DNA from: Codonopsis lanceolata
Lineage: Eukaryota > Streptophyta > Magnoliopsida > Asterales > Campanulaceae
Assembly (NCBI GenBank): GCA_013146195.2
Contig: CM028383.1
Span: 17,755,642 to 17,819,641, forward strand
Length of the DNA stretch: 64,000 nt
Direction of reading: 5' to 3'
Under the pieces are notes generated by a model that searched no databases, was not told where the DNA came from, and saw only the letters and a list, made by a program, of their open reading frames with translations. Of the stretch, positions 12,805-23,960 are shown piece by piece (position 1 is the stretch's first letter; each line of letters opens with the position of its first letter). The translations under genes were made by a program, and so were the position numbers.

Positions 12805-13937
12805 GGTTTAATTAATTATTTGGTCCCTCGACTTCTCACAAATTTTTTTTTGGTCCTAACATTTTGAAAAGAATTAGTTTGGTCATGCATGTTGTATTTT
12901 GTTGTTAGATTCTCCATTTCCCCGTTAACGTTAAAATTTATGTCAAATATTTTCGAAAGTGGCCAAAGTACTCTCACTAGCTTCAAATGACGAAAGTGCC
13001 CTTACCTTCTTTTAATGTCTATATTCACTCTCTTTCCAATTTAAGCATTTCATCATCATCGACCAACCACCGTCGGTGCGCGGTGCCAGACTACTAGTCT
13101 CCACCATCCACTCTTTCTCTTTTACACGCACAACATAAACCATGCACAAAGTATAGTTTTTATCGACAAAAGTCAACCCATACCAAAAATAAAATATTTC
13201 TGAACACCGTCAATGGCAACGATGATGATGAGGACGTGGAGCTATTCGACGTCATCTTCGTCGTACTTAGCTTCTATTCCGTCTAATTTATCGCCATTCG
13301 CGATGTGATTGGTCAGCCAAATTTTATCACGCGTATAAGCGGTGGAGATGTCTATGTTACGGATGCAAGTGACGATGGGGACGGTCGAGATTGTGGAGAT
13401 GACAGTCGTTTAGGCGGTGGCTGGTCCCTCAAGAGCTGATCGACATTGAATTGCGCAACCACGACCTTCATTTCAAAACCTTGTTGCCGATCGAAGAGGA
13501 ACAACCTTTTCCTCGTACTCGAGACCTAGGGTTTTGAAAATTGAGGTTAGGTGGCGAATAACATTTGGAGATCCTTTTAGTGCAAGGGATGGGGTGAAGG
13601 TGTGGGTCGGGGCGTGGTTGTAACTATGATTGATTTAGTGGAGATGAACTTGGAGTGTCACAGTAGCTTTGTACAGAGGAGTTCTATTCTTCGAAGCAGG
13701 TAGAGTTCGTATTTGGATTTGAATTAATTTGTTGTGTTTGATCCCCCCCTCCTTTCCCCGCTATATCAATAAAACAGGTAAAGGGTAGTTCATACTTTGT
13801 ATTTCAGACTTTCGTTGATGCAATAGACAAAAATTTTAATGTTAATGGGGAAGGGGAAAATCTAACAATAAAACACAATATGTAGGACCAAACAAAAAAT
13901 TCGTGACAAGTCGAGGGACCAAATAATTAATAAAACC
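12805..13937. mobile_element. Second non-autonomous MULE
   Basis: Inverted repeats of about 130-150 bases begin GGTTTAATTAATTATTTGG on the left and end in its near-exact complement on the right. The 9-base target duplication TATAAACAT is exact at 12796-12804 and 13938-13946. The TIR sequence differs from that of the neighbouring MULE, so it is another family. The interior (about 13000-13790) is richer in GC than its surroundings and may be captured host DNA. A short frame from ATG 13213 reads MATMMMRTWSYSTSSSS, but I do not recognise it. Confidence 0.88.
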
Positions 13938-14087
13938 TATAAACATTGAAAAGTTGAAACATTTTTGTAAGCATCTTAAAATAAAAGTGTTTAGGTGGAA
14001 ATATCAAATATATGTGGATAAATGAAAAATCCAGGGGGATACGGATACATGGAATGGGAAACACCATAAAATGCCTATCTAGAGAGA

Positions 14088-14098
14088 GCCACGTCAGC
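14088..14098 (+). promoter_or_regulatory. ACGT-core element upstream of the CURT1B-like gene
   Basis: GCCACGTCAGC lies 210 bases before the start codon. ACGT-core (G-box/C-box-like) sites bind bZIP and bHLH factors and are common in promoters of light-regulated photosynthesis genes. The role is inferred from position only. Confidence 0.35.
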
Positions 14099-14307
14099 CC
14101 CATCTAATCTACATTGATCATCAAACGAAAGCAATTGGGTGGCTGTGTTGAATTGGGATTTGGCAGAAGAGTTTTTTTGCTAAAGAAAATATCCCAATTC
14201 CCAAATTAAGCATTTGGATATTTTTACCATCCTATCCCTACCCTCCACAGGCACAAAATCATTTCATTTCCTCAAGAGTCTGGATCTCATTGTATAGAGC
14301 CGAGGAA

Positions 14308-15326
14308 ATGGCAGCGAGAGCAAGCACATCAACCCCCCACCACCACCAGTTTTCCTCAACCTCCTCCACCAAAGCGGCCCCGCCCCCTCCTCGCCAATTA
14401 CAATGCATCTCTCTTCCCACCCTCCCCCTTCGCTCCGGCTGGAAAACTTCCACCACCGGTTCTTGTAACTACTCCGCCTTCTCAATTTTAATTGTTTCTA
14501 TTTTATCTACAACTTTGGTATTTGGTAATGTGCTTGCTTAATTATAATTACTATTAATCGTTTAATTGGTAAATAAATTAAATTAATTGAAAAACAGGTC
14601 GAAAGCTAGGTCGCAATGTGGTTGCCATGCCCATGGCTACAGGTGAGGCACCGGCACCCACTGAAGTTGCAACACCTGACCCTGTGGAGATCATCAAGCC
14701 TCTCCAAGAAGCCGTTCGTAAATCTATCCCATCCCAATACATCTGATCTTAATTAATGAATCTTCCTTGGTTTTTAATACTGGAGTAACTATCCATCCGC
14801 AGTGGGGAAAGGTTGAAGATAAATATGCTGTGAGTTCTCTTGCAGTAGCTGGTGTGGTTGCTCTTTGGGGCTCCACTGGATTGATCTCGGTCAGTCTTTT
14901 TCATCTTCTTGCTGTTTTTATGGAGTAACAGGCTAATTAACAGCTGGTGAATTATTTGACGATCGATGTATGTTGGAAACAGGCGATTGACAGGCTCCCG
15001 TTAGTTCCAGGAGTCCTAGAACTCGTTGGAATCGGTTATACCGGCGTAAGTTGGTTCTGTTTACCTTAATTTGCATACACATACACATACACATACATTT
15101 CCATTAATCATTATCAATGATCCAACTATACTCTACTTATTGTTCATGCAGTGGTTTGCATACAAGAACCTGGTTTTCAAACCAGACAGGTACTACTACC
15201 ATATTTATAATTTATTAAGATATTGCTTTGAGGATTTTACAACTAATATATATTTCACACCATTTCAGGGAGGCTTTGCTAGCTAAAATCAAATGCACAT
15301 ACAATGACATAATCGGAAGCAGCTGA
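14308..15326 (+). CDS. CURT1B: CURT1B-like thylakoid curvature protein, chloroplast, six exons
   Basis: Exons at 14308-14464, 14598-14713, 14803-14889, 14983-15045, 15152-15189 and 15269-15326 join in frame with GT/AG borders to give 172 residues plus stop, close to the usual CURT1B length of about 170-175. Residues 1 to about 60 are Ser/Thr/Pro-rich and acid-free, a chloroplast transit peptide containing CISLPTLP. Then come an acidic linker, an amphipathic stretch (W92-GKVEDKYA), transmembrane helix 1 (about 97-118, AVAGVVALWGSTGLI), helix 2 (about 127-148, GVLELVGIGYTGWFAY) and a stromal tail ending DIIGSS. CURT1 proteins oligomerise at grana margins and bend thylakoid membranes. The start is the first ATG; an upstream in-frame TTG is not needed. 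No damage is seen, so this is the most secure functional gene here. Its 3' UTR region was copied into the second duplicate near 23.96 kb. Confidence 0.95.
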
Positions 15327-15371
15327 ATAGAATGGATGTATGCAGCTAGCATTGCATTTTGAGGAACGAAT

Positions 15372-15400
15372 TAATCATCATCATCATCATCATCATCATT
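15372..15400 (+). repeat. ATC trinucleotide microsatellite
   Basis: About eight ATC units directly after the CURT1B-like stop, in the probable 3' UTR. Confidence 0.9.
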
Positions 15401-15779
15401 TCTTCTTCATTTTGCATAAAACCTCTAACCGGAGAGTAGTAAATGTAAAACGTCCCCCCAGATACATGTATCCACATGCTAGTAATAATTCTCGTCTTCT
15501 CTATTTTGGTAATACTTGAGCATACAGTAGATCATTCTTTTGTTTAGAATACCGAAAATTAAGTTGTATCCTAAATCAGTCTGTCTCCGTCCAGGGGATT
15601 TAGGATTATGTGTCTTCTTTTTCTCACACCAGTGATTTACACAATCGCGAGTACAAAATAGTTAAACATTTTTCATACCACTTTCAAAATTTAAGAGCAT
15701 GATACATTAGCATAACAAGCAAACCACCAAAACACAATAGGTTTGATAAGAAACACACATATATGCAAATACCATCCGT

Positions 15780-16915
15780 CTACTTGTAAAATTCCATGAC
15801 CCAAAAGTTGCAGGCGGAACATTCTCATCTGATGCCATTAAATCCAGCCCCCTTGGCCAAGACCAGAAACTCATCATGTGTCCGCTCTTTCCCTCCAGGG
15901 TTTTGAGTCATCATAATTGCATCTACCTCTGTAGTGGCTTTCACAGCAGAACTTGTATCATGTAACGCGGGAAGAATTGCCTCCACCACAATAACTTTTC
16001 CGTTGTCTGGCAAAGCTTTGTAGCAGTTCTTTAACAACTTCAAGCAATGATCATCACTCCAATCATGAAGTATCCACTGCGTGAGATTCATGTTAGTTTT
16101 ACTTGGAGTTGAATTCAGGTAAATACATTACATTAAGAAGAGCTGTATCTGGTAATTGTTGGTAGGTGAAATTGTGATTGCCCACACACAGTTACATGTA
16201 CATATATACCAATTATGGTTTCTAGCAGGATTCAAGTTACCTTCATAAAAATGGCATCTCCATTGGGTACACTTTCAAACATATCTCCCCCAACATGTTC
16301 CACACCTACATCAGCAAATAAATAAATTATATATATATGTATTTGACATATTTGCGAGTGAATTTAGGATGGAAAACCCAATCGGGCAGGGCCAACAGGC
16401 TTTATATCCTAATATTGTGACCCTAACATTAGTACTCTTGTTATCAGGTTAATTAGAATTGGAAAAGTAGTCTTGAATTGGGGAAAGTTGTTCTTGACAA
16501 TTTTATCAAAGCTTAGTTGTAGAAAAGTTAAAAATTACAATGTTGATTAGAATTTGTTGCAAACTAGATAGTCATAGAAACATAAAGACTGAGAATGAAC
16601 ATCCATACAAGGATAGAGTGAGGCTTGTCGTATAACATGTGGCAAGTCAAAGTTGATGCCCTTAATATTTGGATATTTAGATGTGATGAGGCTGAGGGTG
16701 ACTCCAAGACCGCCACATCCACTAACCGGTTAAGGTGGTTGAAACCTTGGTAAGTTCGGAGGATTTGGTTGATGATCATAGTAGTGTGGTTGATCATAGT
16801 CTTGTTGAAGACCTTGTTAAACCTGAGGTCCTTTGCTGGATATTCAAAAGCATGTGATCCATGGACCATGTCAAATGGAATACCTCTTTGGACCACTGCA
16901 TCTTTAAGTTTGTAC

Positions 16916-16990
<75 letters not shown>

Positions 16991-17729
16991 TACAAGGAGT
17001 AGTTGATAAATTCATATCAGAAGCTAGCTTAATTAAGATGTGTTTACAAATATGTGTAACTAATTTCATTTACTTTTTTGAGCAAGTCTGATGTAAGTAA
17101 GACGGTCCGTGAGACTGTCTTAACTAAGTTTTAGGCCTACTTTTTTTGGATGACCAAATATTAATGGGTCGGGGAGTTCAGGGTCAAGTGTGATATGGGG
17201 ATCTGCCAAATGTAGGCAAAGCCCGGAGAACATTATTATTATTAGGGCATAAAAGGTTGTATTTGACCATCTGGACTACCATAATTTAATAAAATCATAT
17301 CAATTTTGATCTGAAATGAATTGAATAAAGTAATGGAAAATTACCAACTATCGATGAAGACCTTGTCTTGAAGTAAGGCAAATAAGTTACCCAGAGAGAC
17401 ACCGTCTTGGTTCTCCACAAAGTATTTGCCAACTGGTGCGAGGCCGTACAACCTGATCATCAGATGAAAGGGAGCTGGTGAGAACGGAATAGCTGGCGAG
17501 GAGGCGGAACATGCGATCAAGCATGGCCGGAGCATCGGGATTTGGGAAGCCCAGGCCGGCGGGTAACAATATCAGAGGGAGAGAGTTGGGCATTGAGACC
17601 AGCTTTGGAGATAACCTCGAGGACCCCCAGCTGGACAGAGGTGTGCAACAACATGGGCAACATCGCTGAGTTCACCAGTCGCATTGCTTCCGCAAAATCC
17701 TCATCATCCTTTCCCTTCCCCATCTCCAT
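15780..17729 (-). pseudogene. Caffeate-type O-methyltransferase pseudogene, copy 1
   Basis: Four exon remnants match plant COMT-type SAM-dependent O-methyltransferases, which methylate phenolic hydroxyls. Exon 1 is 17729-17345 (RLVNSAMLPMLL, LGVLEVISKAG, LDRMFRLLASYSVLT, GLAPVGKYF). Exon 2 is 16915-16609 (LKDAVVQRGIPF, FNKVFNKTM, LVDV). Exon 3 is 16305-16241 (VEHVGGDMFESVP). Exon 4 is 16076-15780 (WILHDWSDDHCLK, NPGGKERT, LAKGAGF). Catalytic His (HDW) and Glu positions are still visible and splice borders fit. It is broken by frameshifts in exon 1, a one-base loss in the SAM-binding glycine loop after LVDV, and a TGA at 15825-15827 replacing a conserved Trp near the C terminus. Intron 1 holds a long (AT)n/(GA)n run. 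Confidence 0.9.
16918..16991. repeat. (AT)n followed by (GA)n microsatellite
   Basis: About 24 AT units, then about 12 GA units, in intron 1 of O-methyltransferase copy 1. Copy 2 lacks this region. Several apparent open frames on both strands are made by it. Confidence 0.95.
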
Positions 17730-18387
17730 CTGAATGTCCGTCGGTCAAGTTTACAATTCAATTGCTTCCCCTTAATTTGATTTCATTGATTAGAGTTACC
17801 CACCAACCAAACTAGTTTTTGGATACATGCAAACAGACACTAGCTGGTAGCTTTTGGAATTTCAAGTTTCAACAAGGCTGGCCATTGGCCAACCAATCGA
17901 ATCTCTTCCTTATCCATTATTGTCAGAGTGTGAAGTGTCAACTAGTGGGAAGTGGGAACCCGAAAACTACAATATTAAATCACTTTACTTTCTCTCTCCT
18001 TTTATTTTTAAAGGGAAAGTAAAGTGGGATCAGATGCACATGCACCCTGAATCTTTTAAAATGTTTTTCCACAATTTTTTACGTGACTTATTAAAAATAA
18101 AAAAGTTCAATGTTTAGGAATAATCTAAACTTATTATATATATATTTTTTAATGATTTCACTATCACGTATAAATTTTTTATTTGTTTTTCATGAGCCAT
18201 TCATTCCATATGAACCTTTTAAGATTATAAAGATTTCAAATGATCCACATAATTTATCTCAACTTTATCATTGAAGATCCCCTTATATGCTTCCCTCTAA
18301 ACTAAATACTTTGCTCCTAAAATTATTTTTCAAATATCAAGTTAATATGTAATTTTATTTTTTAAATGTAATTTGTATAATTTTAAA

Positions 18388-18724
18388 GGGTTAATAGCAC
18401 CACCAGTTCCTTGAATATGATCGTCTCTGCCAATAGTCATTTAACAATTTTTTAAAATCAATTTGATCCTATGATTTTTAAATTTTAACACAGTTAGTTT
18501 TTTTTATGGATGTCGTTAGTAAAATGTTGCTAAGTTGCCCTTGTGTCTCCCACGTGCGTTTGAGTAAGGATTGATATGCAATATCTCAAACATAAATTAT
18601 GTCACAATTTGCAATCGAGTCCATAGGATTTGGAAAATGATCACAAGGCCTTCTTACCCAAAATATTTCACCCAAATTTATATATCTCCTCTTATTACCC
18701 ACCCACCCATATTCCTTCTATCTA

Positions 18725-18767
<43 letters not shown>

Positions 18768-18998
18768 CCTACATACATTCAATACCCAAACAACTGTTCC
18801 TCATCCTCCCTATCTTTGCCACCAACAACCTAACCTACCACCAATCCATCATTACTCCTCCCTCTTCAATTCTCCCCTAGTTTCTGAATCCACCATTTCT
18901 TAATTCCTCCTCAATTATCTCCCAAATGTTAGAAAGCAATCTCCTTCTGGATTTTCCACTGTGGCCCTTGCAATCACCACAGGAGGTTGCAGAGGTGC
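18388..18998 (+). mobile_element. Left part of a truncated MULE (same insertion as at 26010)
   Basis: Begins GGGTTAATAGCACC right after AATTTTAAA, as in the complete copy at 26010, and follows it base for base until about 18998, where homology ends. The right TIR is missing. It contains a (CT)n run near 18729-18764. Confidence 0.85.
18729..18764. repeat. (CT)n microsatellite
   Basis: Perfect TC/CT run in the MULE interior; a shorter version is present in copy 2 near 26345-26373. Confidence 0.95.
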
Positions 18999-20142
18999 TA
19001 GTTGAAACAGATGAACTTCTGTTTCAATTTCAGTTGCATTTATTAATATAAGATTTTTATATTTTGAACTTAAAAAAATTGGCGTTATGTTTTGGGCAAA
19101 AAGTTTGTAGGGAAGAAACTCGCCTAATTTTGCAAGGGATTTTGAAACTGATAAATTATCCTTTCAAATTCTCCATTCAATTTCAGTTGCAATTAACCCT
19201 AAATGATTTTTATTTTATTAAATTGTAAAAAAAATAGCTAAAACGACAGTATATGTTTTACTCTTAGTTCACAACCTAACCTACATAAGCAACAAACGCT
19301 AAGTTATTTTTCCCCTTCTCTTCTCACCCTCGCTCTCGCCTTTTTTTTTTCTCTCTCCACTGCTGCATGCTTTCCACTGCTGCGTCTACTTCTTGCGAAA
19401 TTCGTGGTGTCGGCTTCTCCTCCGAAAATACATCTCCTTCCCTCTCCGCTGAATTGAACAAAGTACTTAATTGATTACCTTAATTAATATGCTTATATGC
19501 CAAAATATGAACTCTCCCATCATGAATGAAACTCTCTTATGGTTGCAATTGTTGGTATTGACTCATGGGTGGCAATTCGTGTTATCGTGTCGTATTCGTG
19601 CCTCATTATCGTGTTTTCATATTATCTATCTTATTTGATCATAAATATAACAATAAATATTAATTTGAATATATTAACAATTTCGTGTCGTGTTTCGTGT
19701 TGTGTCATTTCGTGCTGGGCTTATCGTGTCATTTGTCTCTATAATCGTGTTTTATAATCGTGTTGTGCTGGTTCGTGCTATCGTGTCGTGTCAGGCATTG
19801 CCACCCCTTGTGATTATTTGTGAAGTCCATTTGAAAAATCATAACTGACTGCAAAAATATACAAGTACTATTAAGTGACAATCATAAAACTTGCACAAAA
19901 TCATGTCAAAATTGACTTTGTAACACTAGCAGCACAGGCCCCAGGAATCAATTTGAATGGTCTATCAACTGTAATAACTAGATAGAACACGGAAGGTATA
20001 GGAAGCTTCTGCCAATATAATATACGTTCAGTTAGCATTCAAAATCATATTTCTTTTAGAGTTGTTAAATTTTGGGTTTTGAGGTTTTTGGTTGTGCTAA
20101 ATTAATCTTGATTTGGTAAAAGATCATGCATCTTTTAGGGCT
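18999..20142. other. Intergenic with a small hAT-like element
   Basis: No coding sequence is recognised. At 19565-19808 the ends ATGGGTGGCAAT and ATTGCCACCCCT are inverted repeats typical of hAT elements, and the interior is full of CGTGT and ATCGTGTCGTG words. No convincing 8-base target duplication was found, so the element is probable but old. Confidence 0.5.
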
Positions 20143-20868
20143 TTAATTTACAATCAATAACATTTGTGTCATCATCGACCTAACCATTTCCAACAATGTT
20201 CGATTCATTCGTTTTGCAACACCATTTTGTTGCGGAGTTCTAGGAATTGTCAACTGTCGGCGTATTCCCTTTTTCTCACACAATTCTTTAAATTGATCAG
20301 ACAAATATTCACAGCCCCGGTCTGTTCTAAAAGTTTTTAAGCTTTTATCGTTTTGATTCTCAACCTCTGCAAGAAATCGCTCAAAACACTTAAGAACTTC
20401 ATCACGGTGAGAAATAAGGTAAACATAACCATAGCGTGTGTAGTTATCGATAAAAGTGAGAAAGTAGGAAGCTCCATGACGTACCTTAACATTCATTGAT
20501 CCGCAAATGTCTGAATGGACTAACTCTAATGGATGTGTGACTATTTTTGCCTTACCAAAAGGCTTTTGGCAAGTTTTTCCTACCAAACAAGATTCACACA
20601 AGGGTAGTTTGACTTTGGTGAGAGACTCCAATAAACCTTCTCTAGACAATCTAGTCATCTTATCTTTTCCTATATGTCCAAGTCTAGCATGCCGTAACTC
20701 GGAATTAGAATCATCATAAACCATACAAGAAGAAGAATTAGAAGAAGAATTATGAGAATTCAACAAATCTAATTTAAAGAAATTATCTGACCAAAAACCA
20801 CGTCCCAAAATCTCATCACCAAAACAAATATCCAACTGATCATCACTAAAATTAAAAGAATATCCATG
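20143..20868 (-). pseudogene. copia GAG-pre-integrase and partial integrase core
   Basis: HARLGHIGKDKM and CESCLVGKTCQKPF mark the GAG-pre-integrase zinc-binding region (His and Cys pairs visible). The integrase core follows with VHSDICG (first Asp), FRTDRGCEY (second Asp) and PQQNGVAKRMNRTL. In active copia integrases the last motif reads GVAER, its Glu being the third catalytic acid; here it is Lys, so the core would be inactive. Sequence ends soon after and reverse transcriptase is absent. A TGA near 20869-20871 separates this part from the protease. Confidence 0.9.
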
Positions 20869-21606
20869 TCATAACAATTGTACTATTGATAATAGATTAT
20901 GTCGAATTCCAGGTGCATAAAGAACTTCATGAAGAGTCAATATGCTTCCATTCCGTAATTGAAGTTGGTATGAGCCAACTCCTTTGACTTCAACAGACGA
21001 ACTATTTCCCATGAAAATTCTTCTTGTACCCGCAGGAACTTTTCGATAATCTACAAATCCTTCTCGATCCCTTGTCACATGTTTGGTTGAGCCTGAGTCT
21101 ACAATCCACACAGGGAGAGAGTCGGCTAATAAAACATGAGAGCAAACATAACTTTGCAAGGAGATATGATTAAGGGATACCTTCTTGGGCTCAGGACAAG
21201 TCCGAGCAAAATGACCCAAGGTACCACAGTTGTAGCACTTCTTCTTAGCAATATTTTTTTTACCTCTTCGGCGTTTAGCAATTTTGTCACTTTTGGGGCC
21301 CAAATTCTGAGTCTTCTTGCCTTTAGTTTGTTTCTTGCGTTGCCCATATGGCTTGCGCGGACCCTCAAGGGAAACAATAGCAAGATTACGAATCACGGCA
21401 CTTATCGCGCGATTCGCTTCATGACACTCAGTCTCAAGCTCAACATGGCGAGATACATCTGCAAAAGTTTGAATGGAGTCCGTATAAGTCAGAATACGCC
21501 TCAAACTATTCCAAGAGTCAGGCAGTGAACGAATCACTGCTTCAACTTGCTGTTCATCAAATAAGATAGAACCAACAGCCTTAAGCTCACGAATCATTCT
21601 AGACAT
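20869..21606 (-). pseudogene. copia gag C-terminus, zinc knuckle and protease
   Basis: Contains a basic region, a CCHC zinc knuckle (CYNCGTLGHFARTC), then WIVDSGSTKHVT with the aspartic protease DSG active site, and YAPGIRHNLLSI. The order and spacing are standard for copia. It is separated from the upstream gag part by a TAG at 21607-21609 and from the integrase by a TGA. Confidence 0.9.
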
Positions 21607-22026
21607 CTAGCGTAGTTGTTCAAGAATGTTACGTTTCTGGTCAATCTTATAGCTTTCAAACTTGTAAGTCAAAGTCCTCAACTTTGTAGCAGAAGTATGC
21701 CCATAAATAAGCTTAATGTCGTCCCACATTTGTTTTGTAATCAGGCAATCCTCAAATTCGCCAATCAGATCATTATGCATGTTACTCAACATAGTAAAGC
21801 GTGCACATCGATCTTTCTTTTTCCACTTAAGGAATTCCTGCATGTTCTGGCGATGCTGGGTGATGGTCAAATTACCCATCTCTGGTTCTACCATCACAGT
21901 ATCTAAGTTGTCAAGAACCTCTTGCTCATTTAGCAAATACGTGATTTTTCTTTGCCAAACACTATAGTTGGTGTCATCTAATTTCTCACTCTTGTTAAGG
22001 TCAGCGATTACATTCTTAGAAGTCAT
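21607..22026 (-). pseudogene. copia gag N-terminal part (UBN2-type)
   Basis: Starts MTSKNVIADL and carries LDDTNYSVWQRKI and a helical gag core (LSNMHNDLIGEFED, MWDDIKLIYG), as in plant copia gag. An upstream in-frame extension to 22068 is possible but unneeded. The TAG directly after ILEQLR interrupts what is normally a continuous polyprotein. Confidence 0.88.
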
Positions 22027-22618
22027 TTCACTATAATTTATTGCAAAAAATAAGACATTAACATACATATATTTTGATTCACTTTTGTTCTAAAAAATAA
22101 TTAGTAAACATAATTGCATCATACACGTAAGGAGGGAAAATCTGCGAGGCTCATAACCACAACCAAAGTATGCACAACGTTAAAATATTCATAAATTGAT
22201 AATTTAAACAAAAGAAATAAGATAGAACGAATCCATCCAAGCACATAACATGTACAAAGAATATTTTCACTACTGAAAATAAATTTATTGGGTCTCGTAT
22301 AGTCCTAGTCGTAATTTTAGAGCTCAAAACGACAATTAATTATACTAAAAATAACTTTAAAATAGTTTAAAATTCACAAATAATTTAAAAAAATTCAGAA
22401 CAGTCCCAAATAGCCCTAAATAGCCACAAAATGACAAAACAACCCCTGAATATTATTTTTGGATTTTTTATAAATCAAAAAAAAGGTTTTTATACACTAA
22501 AAAATGAAAACAAATATTGTCAGGCTGAATTGACCAAAACAGAGGCCACCATTGAACTCAAAAGGCCAATATACGTCCAGATGCGCCGGCCGTTTCAAAA
22601 ACTGCCTGGGCATAGAGG

Positions 22619-22772
22619 TGACGTCACTGATGACATGGCAACTGACGTGGCAGGGCTGACGTCACAATGACATCACTGATGATGTGGCAGGGCTGACGTC
22701 ACTGATGGCGACATGTGTCACTAGAATGGGTCCCACTGTGCTGACGTGGCAGATGATGCGTCAGCCACGTCA
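22619..22772. promoter_or_regulatory. Cluster of TGACGTCA/TGACGTGG sites in the copia leader
   Basis: Three perfect TGACGTCA palindromes (22619-22626, 22657-22664, 22694-22701) and three TGACGTGG sites (22643-22650, 22742-22749, and 22765-22772 on the other strand) lie within 154 bases. TGACG is the core bound by TGA-class bZIP factors. The cluster sits between the primer site and gag. Activity is inferred from motif density only. Confidence 0.55.
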
Positions 22773-22793
22773 ATAGTCAACTTTTTGACCGTT

Positions 22794-22816
22794 GACCAGT
22801 CAACGGTTGACTGGTC
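22794..22816. repeat. Perfect 11+1+11 palindrome with W-box cores
   Basis: GACCAGTCAAC, one base, then GTTGACTGGTC: an exact inverted repeat. The TTGAC cores are WRKY-type W-box sequences, with further TTGACC copies just to the left (22785-22796). It lies next to the TGACGTCA cluster. Confidence 0.8.
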
Positions 22817-23456
22817 TTACCTCAGTTCTCACGCGCCCAGTCGGAGAGTGGGCTCCATGCGTCGCCTTCCCGAGCTCCGATGAGGTCGCGGACGGTGGCG
22901 TTGGATTTGTATCGTCGAGTACTTTCCAATCGTGTACTTTTGACATTGAAAGGAGTGCCACAATAGGCACATACATCGAGGCCAAGAGTGGGGAAGTTGG
23001 GACACCATTTTTATAACCCAGAAAATCGATACGCAAACGTGATCCGCGAGCCAACTTCTCGAGGCCGTAAAGCGTTCATATTAAGTCCAAATTAAGCATA
23101 TATATGTCGTAGAAAAGCCCTCGCGGAGTACTACAAGTACATACCATAAAATCACGGTTTTACAAAATACAAACAGGTCAAAAAAGCATGCAAAGTTTTG
23201 AAAAAAAAAACAATTTTCAACAAAACTAGGGTTTGCAATATTTTGAAAAAAACCCAACGGATTTCAACGAGAATTTATTATGTTGTTCACCTTGTCATAG
23301 GGAACTCAAACATATATCTTTTTCTCAAAAATAAAAGTATTTTACACATAAAATAATAAAACCTATTTGGTTCGTCGTTATCGGGTAAAACTTTTAAACA
23401 AACCCAAAAACAAAAATGCAATGCATGACATAACGATACGAGCAATCAAGCATATA

Positions 23457-23469
23457 GGCTCTGATACCA
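23457..23469 (-). other. copia primer-binding site (initiator tRNA-Met)
   Basis: On the minus strand this reads TGGTATCAGAGCC, complementary to the 3' end of initiator tRNA-Met, one base inside the LTR end. Confidence 0.92.
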
Positions 23470-23470
23470 T

Positions 23471-23960
23471 TGAAGGTTTATATCTAAATATATACCAATC
23501 AAGTTCATTATCTAAAGGGTAATCATGAGTTACCTCGTGCGAACTTGAACTTTGAGCGAAGTGGAAGGCTTTCTGTTTGAGCTACGATCTTCGTATGCCA
23601 CGATCAACGATCCTGCAAGTCTCTCTCATCAAATTGATATCACATAGAATGAATATCAATACTGGTTCACACCGCAAATCCAAGTCTCTTGATGATTAGG
23701 CTAGAGGGAGTATTTGGTGAGATAGAATGTAGGTGAGAGAGAGAGGAGGGCGACCTCTTAAAAGACGTGTTCTCTAATTGTTAGGGTTTTATCCCTTTAG
23801 TTGCCCTATTTATATTATTGTACAAGAAACCCTTTCTTATAGGTTAAATTAAGTCAATCTCGAACCCTTCGGATTAGGAAACTAATTAACCTTTAATAAT
23901 ATAATATATTTTATGTGAGCGGAAGTAAATAATCGGGCCACAAGCCCAATTGCTAAAACA
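23471..23960 (-). repeat. copia 5' LTR
   Basis: About 490 bases, beginning TGTTTTAGC and ending CCTTCA on the minus strand (TG...CA). TATAAATAGGG near 23812 (minus sense) is a plausible TATA box. No second LTR is present. Confidence 0.85.

Larger units (their letters stand above)
15473..18998 (+). repeat. Segmental duplication, copy 1
   Basis: This segment is repeated in direct orientation at about 23961-26612. It starts in the CURT1B-like 3' flank, includes the O-methyltransferase pseudogene and its upstream region, and stops inside a MULE whose left end is at 18388. Relative to copy 2 it lacks exactly 100 bases near 15702, where copy 2 has CATGA at both 24179 and 24279. It keeps about 970 bases (near 16320-17285) that copy 2 has lost. 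Confidence 0.9.
20143..23960 (-). mobile_element. Truncated Ty1/copia retrotransposon
   Basis: On the minus strand the order is LTR (23960-23471), tRNA-Met primer site, a 1.4-kb leader, gag, protease, GAG-pre-integrase and the start of integrase. This is the copia order, but reverse transcriptase, RNase H and the 3' LTR are missing beyond 20143. Two in-frame stops break the polyprotein. The element abuts the left edge of duplicate copy 2. Confidence 0.92.

Noticed and set aside
14259..14485. Minus-strand frames at the CURT1B-like first exon
   Set aside because: Antisense shadows of a C-rich transit-peptide exon.
16564..17069. Frames rich in Ile/Tyr or Leu/Ser repeats
   Set aside because: Made by the (AT)n and (GA)n runs; only the LKDAV..LVDV part is real O-methyltransferase exon 2 and is counted there.
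18571..18903. Ser/Leu-rich frames at 18.6 kb and 26.2 kb
   Set aside because: Produced by the (CT)n microsatellite inside the MULE.
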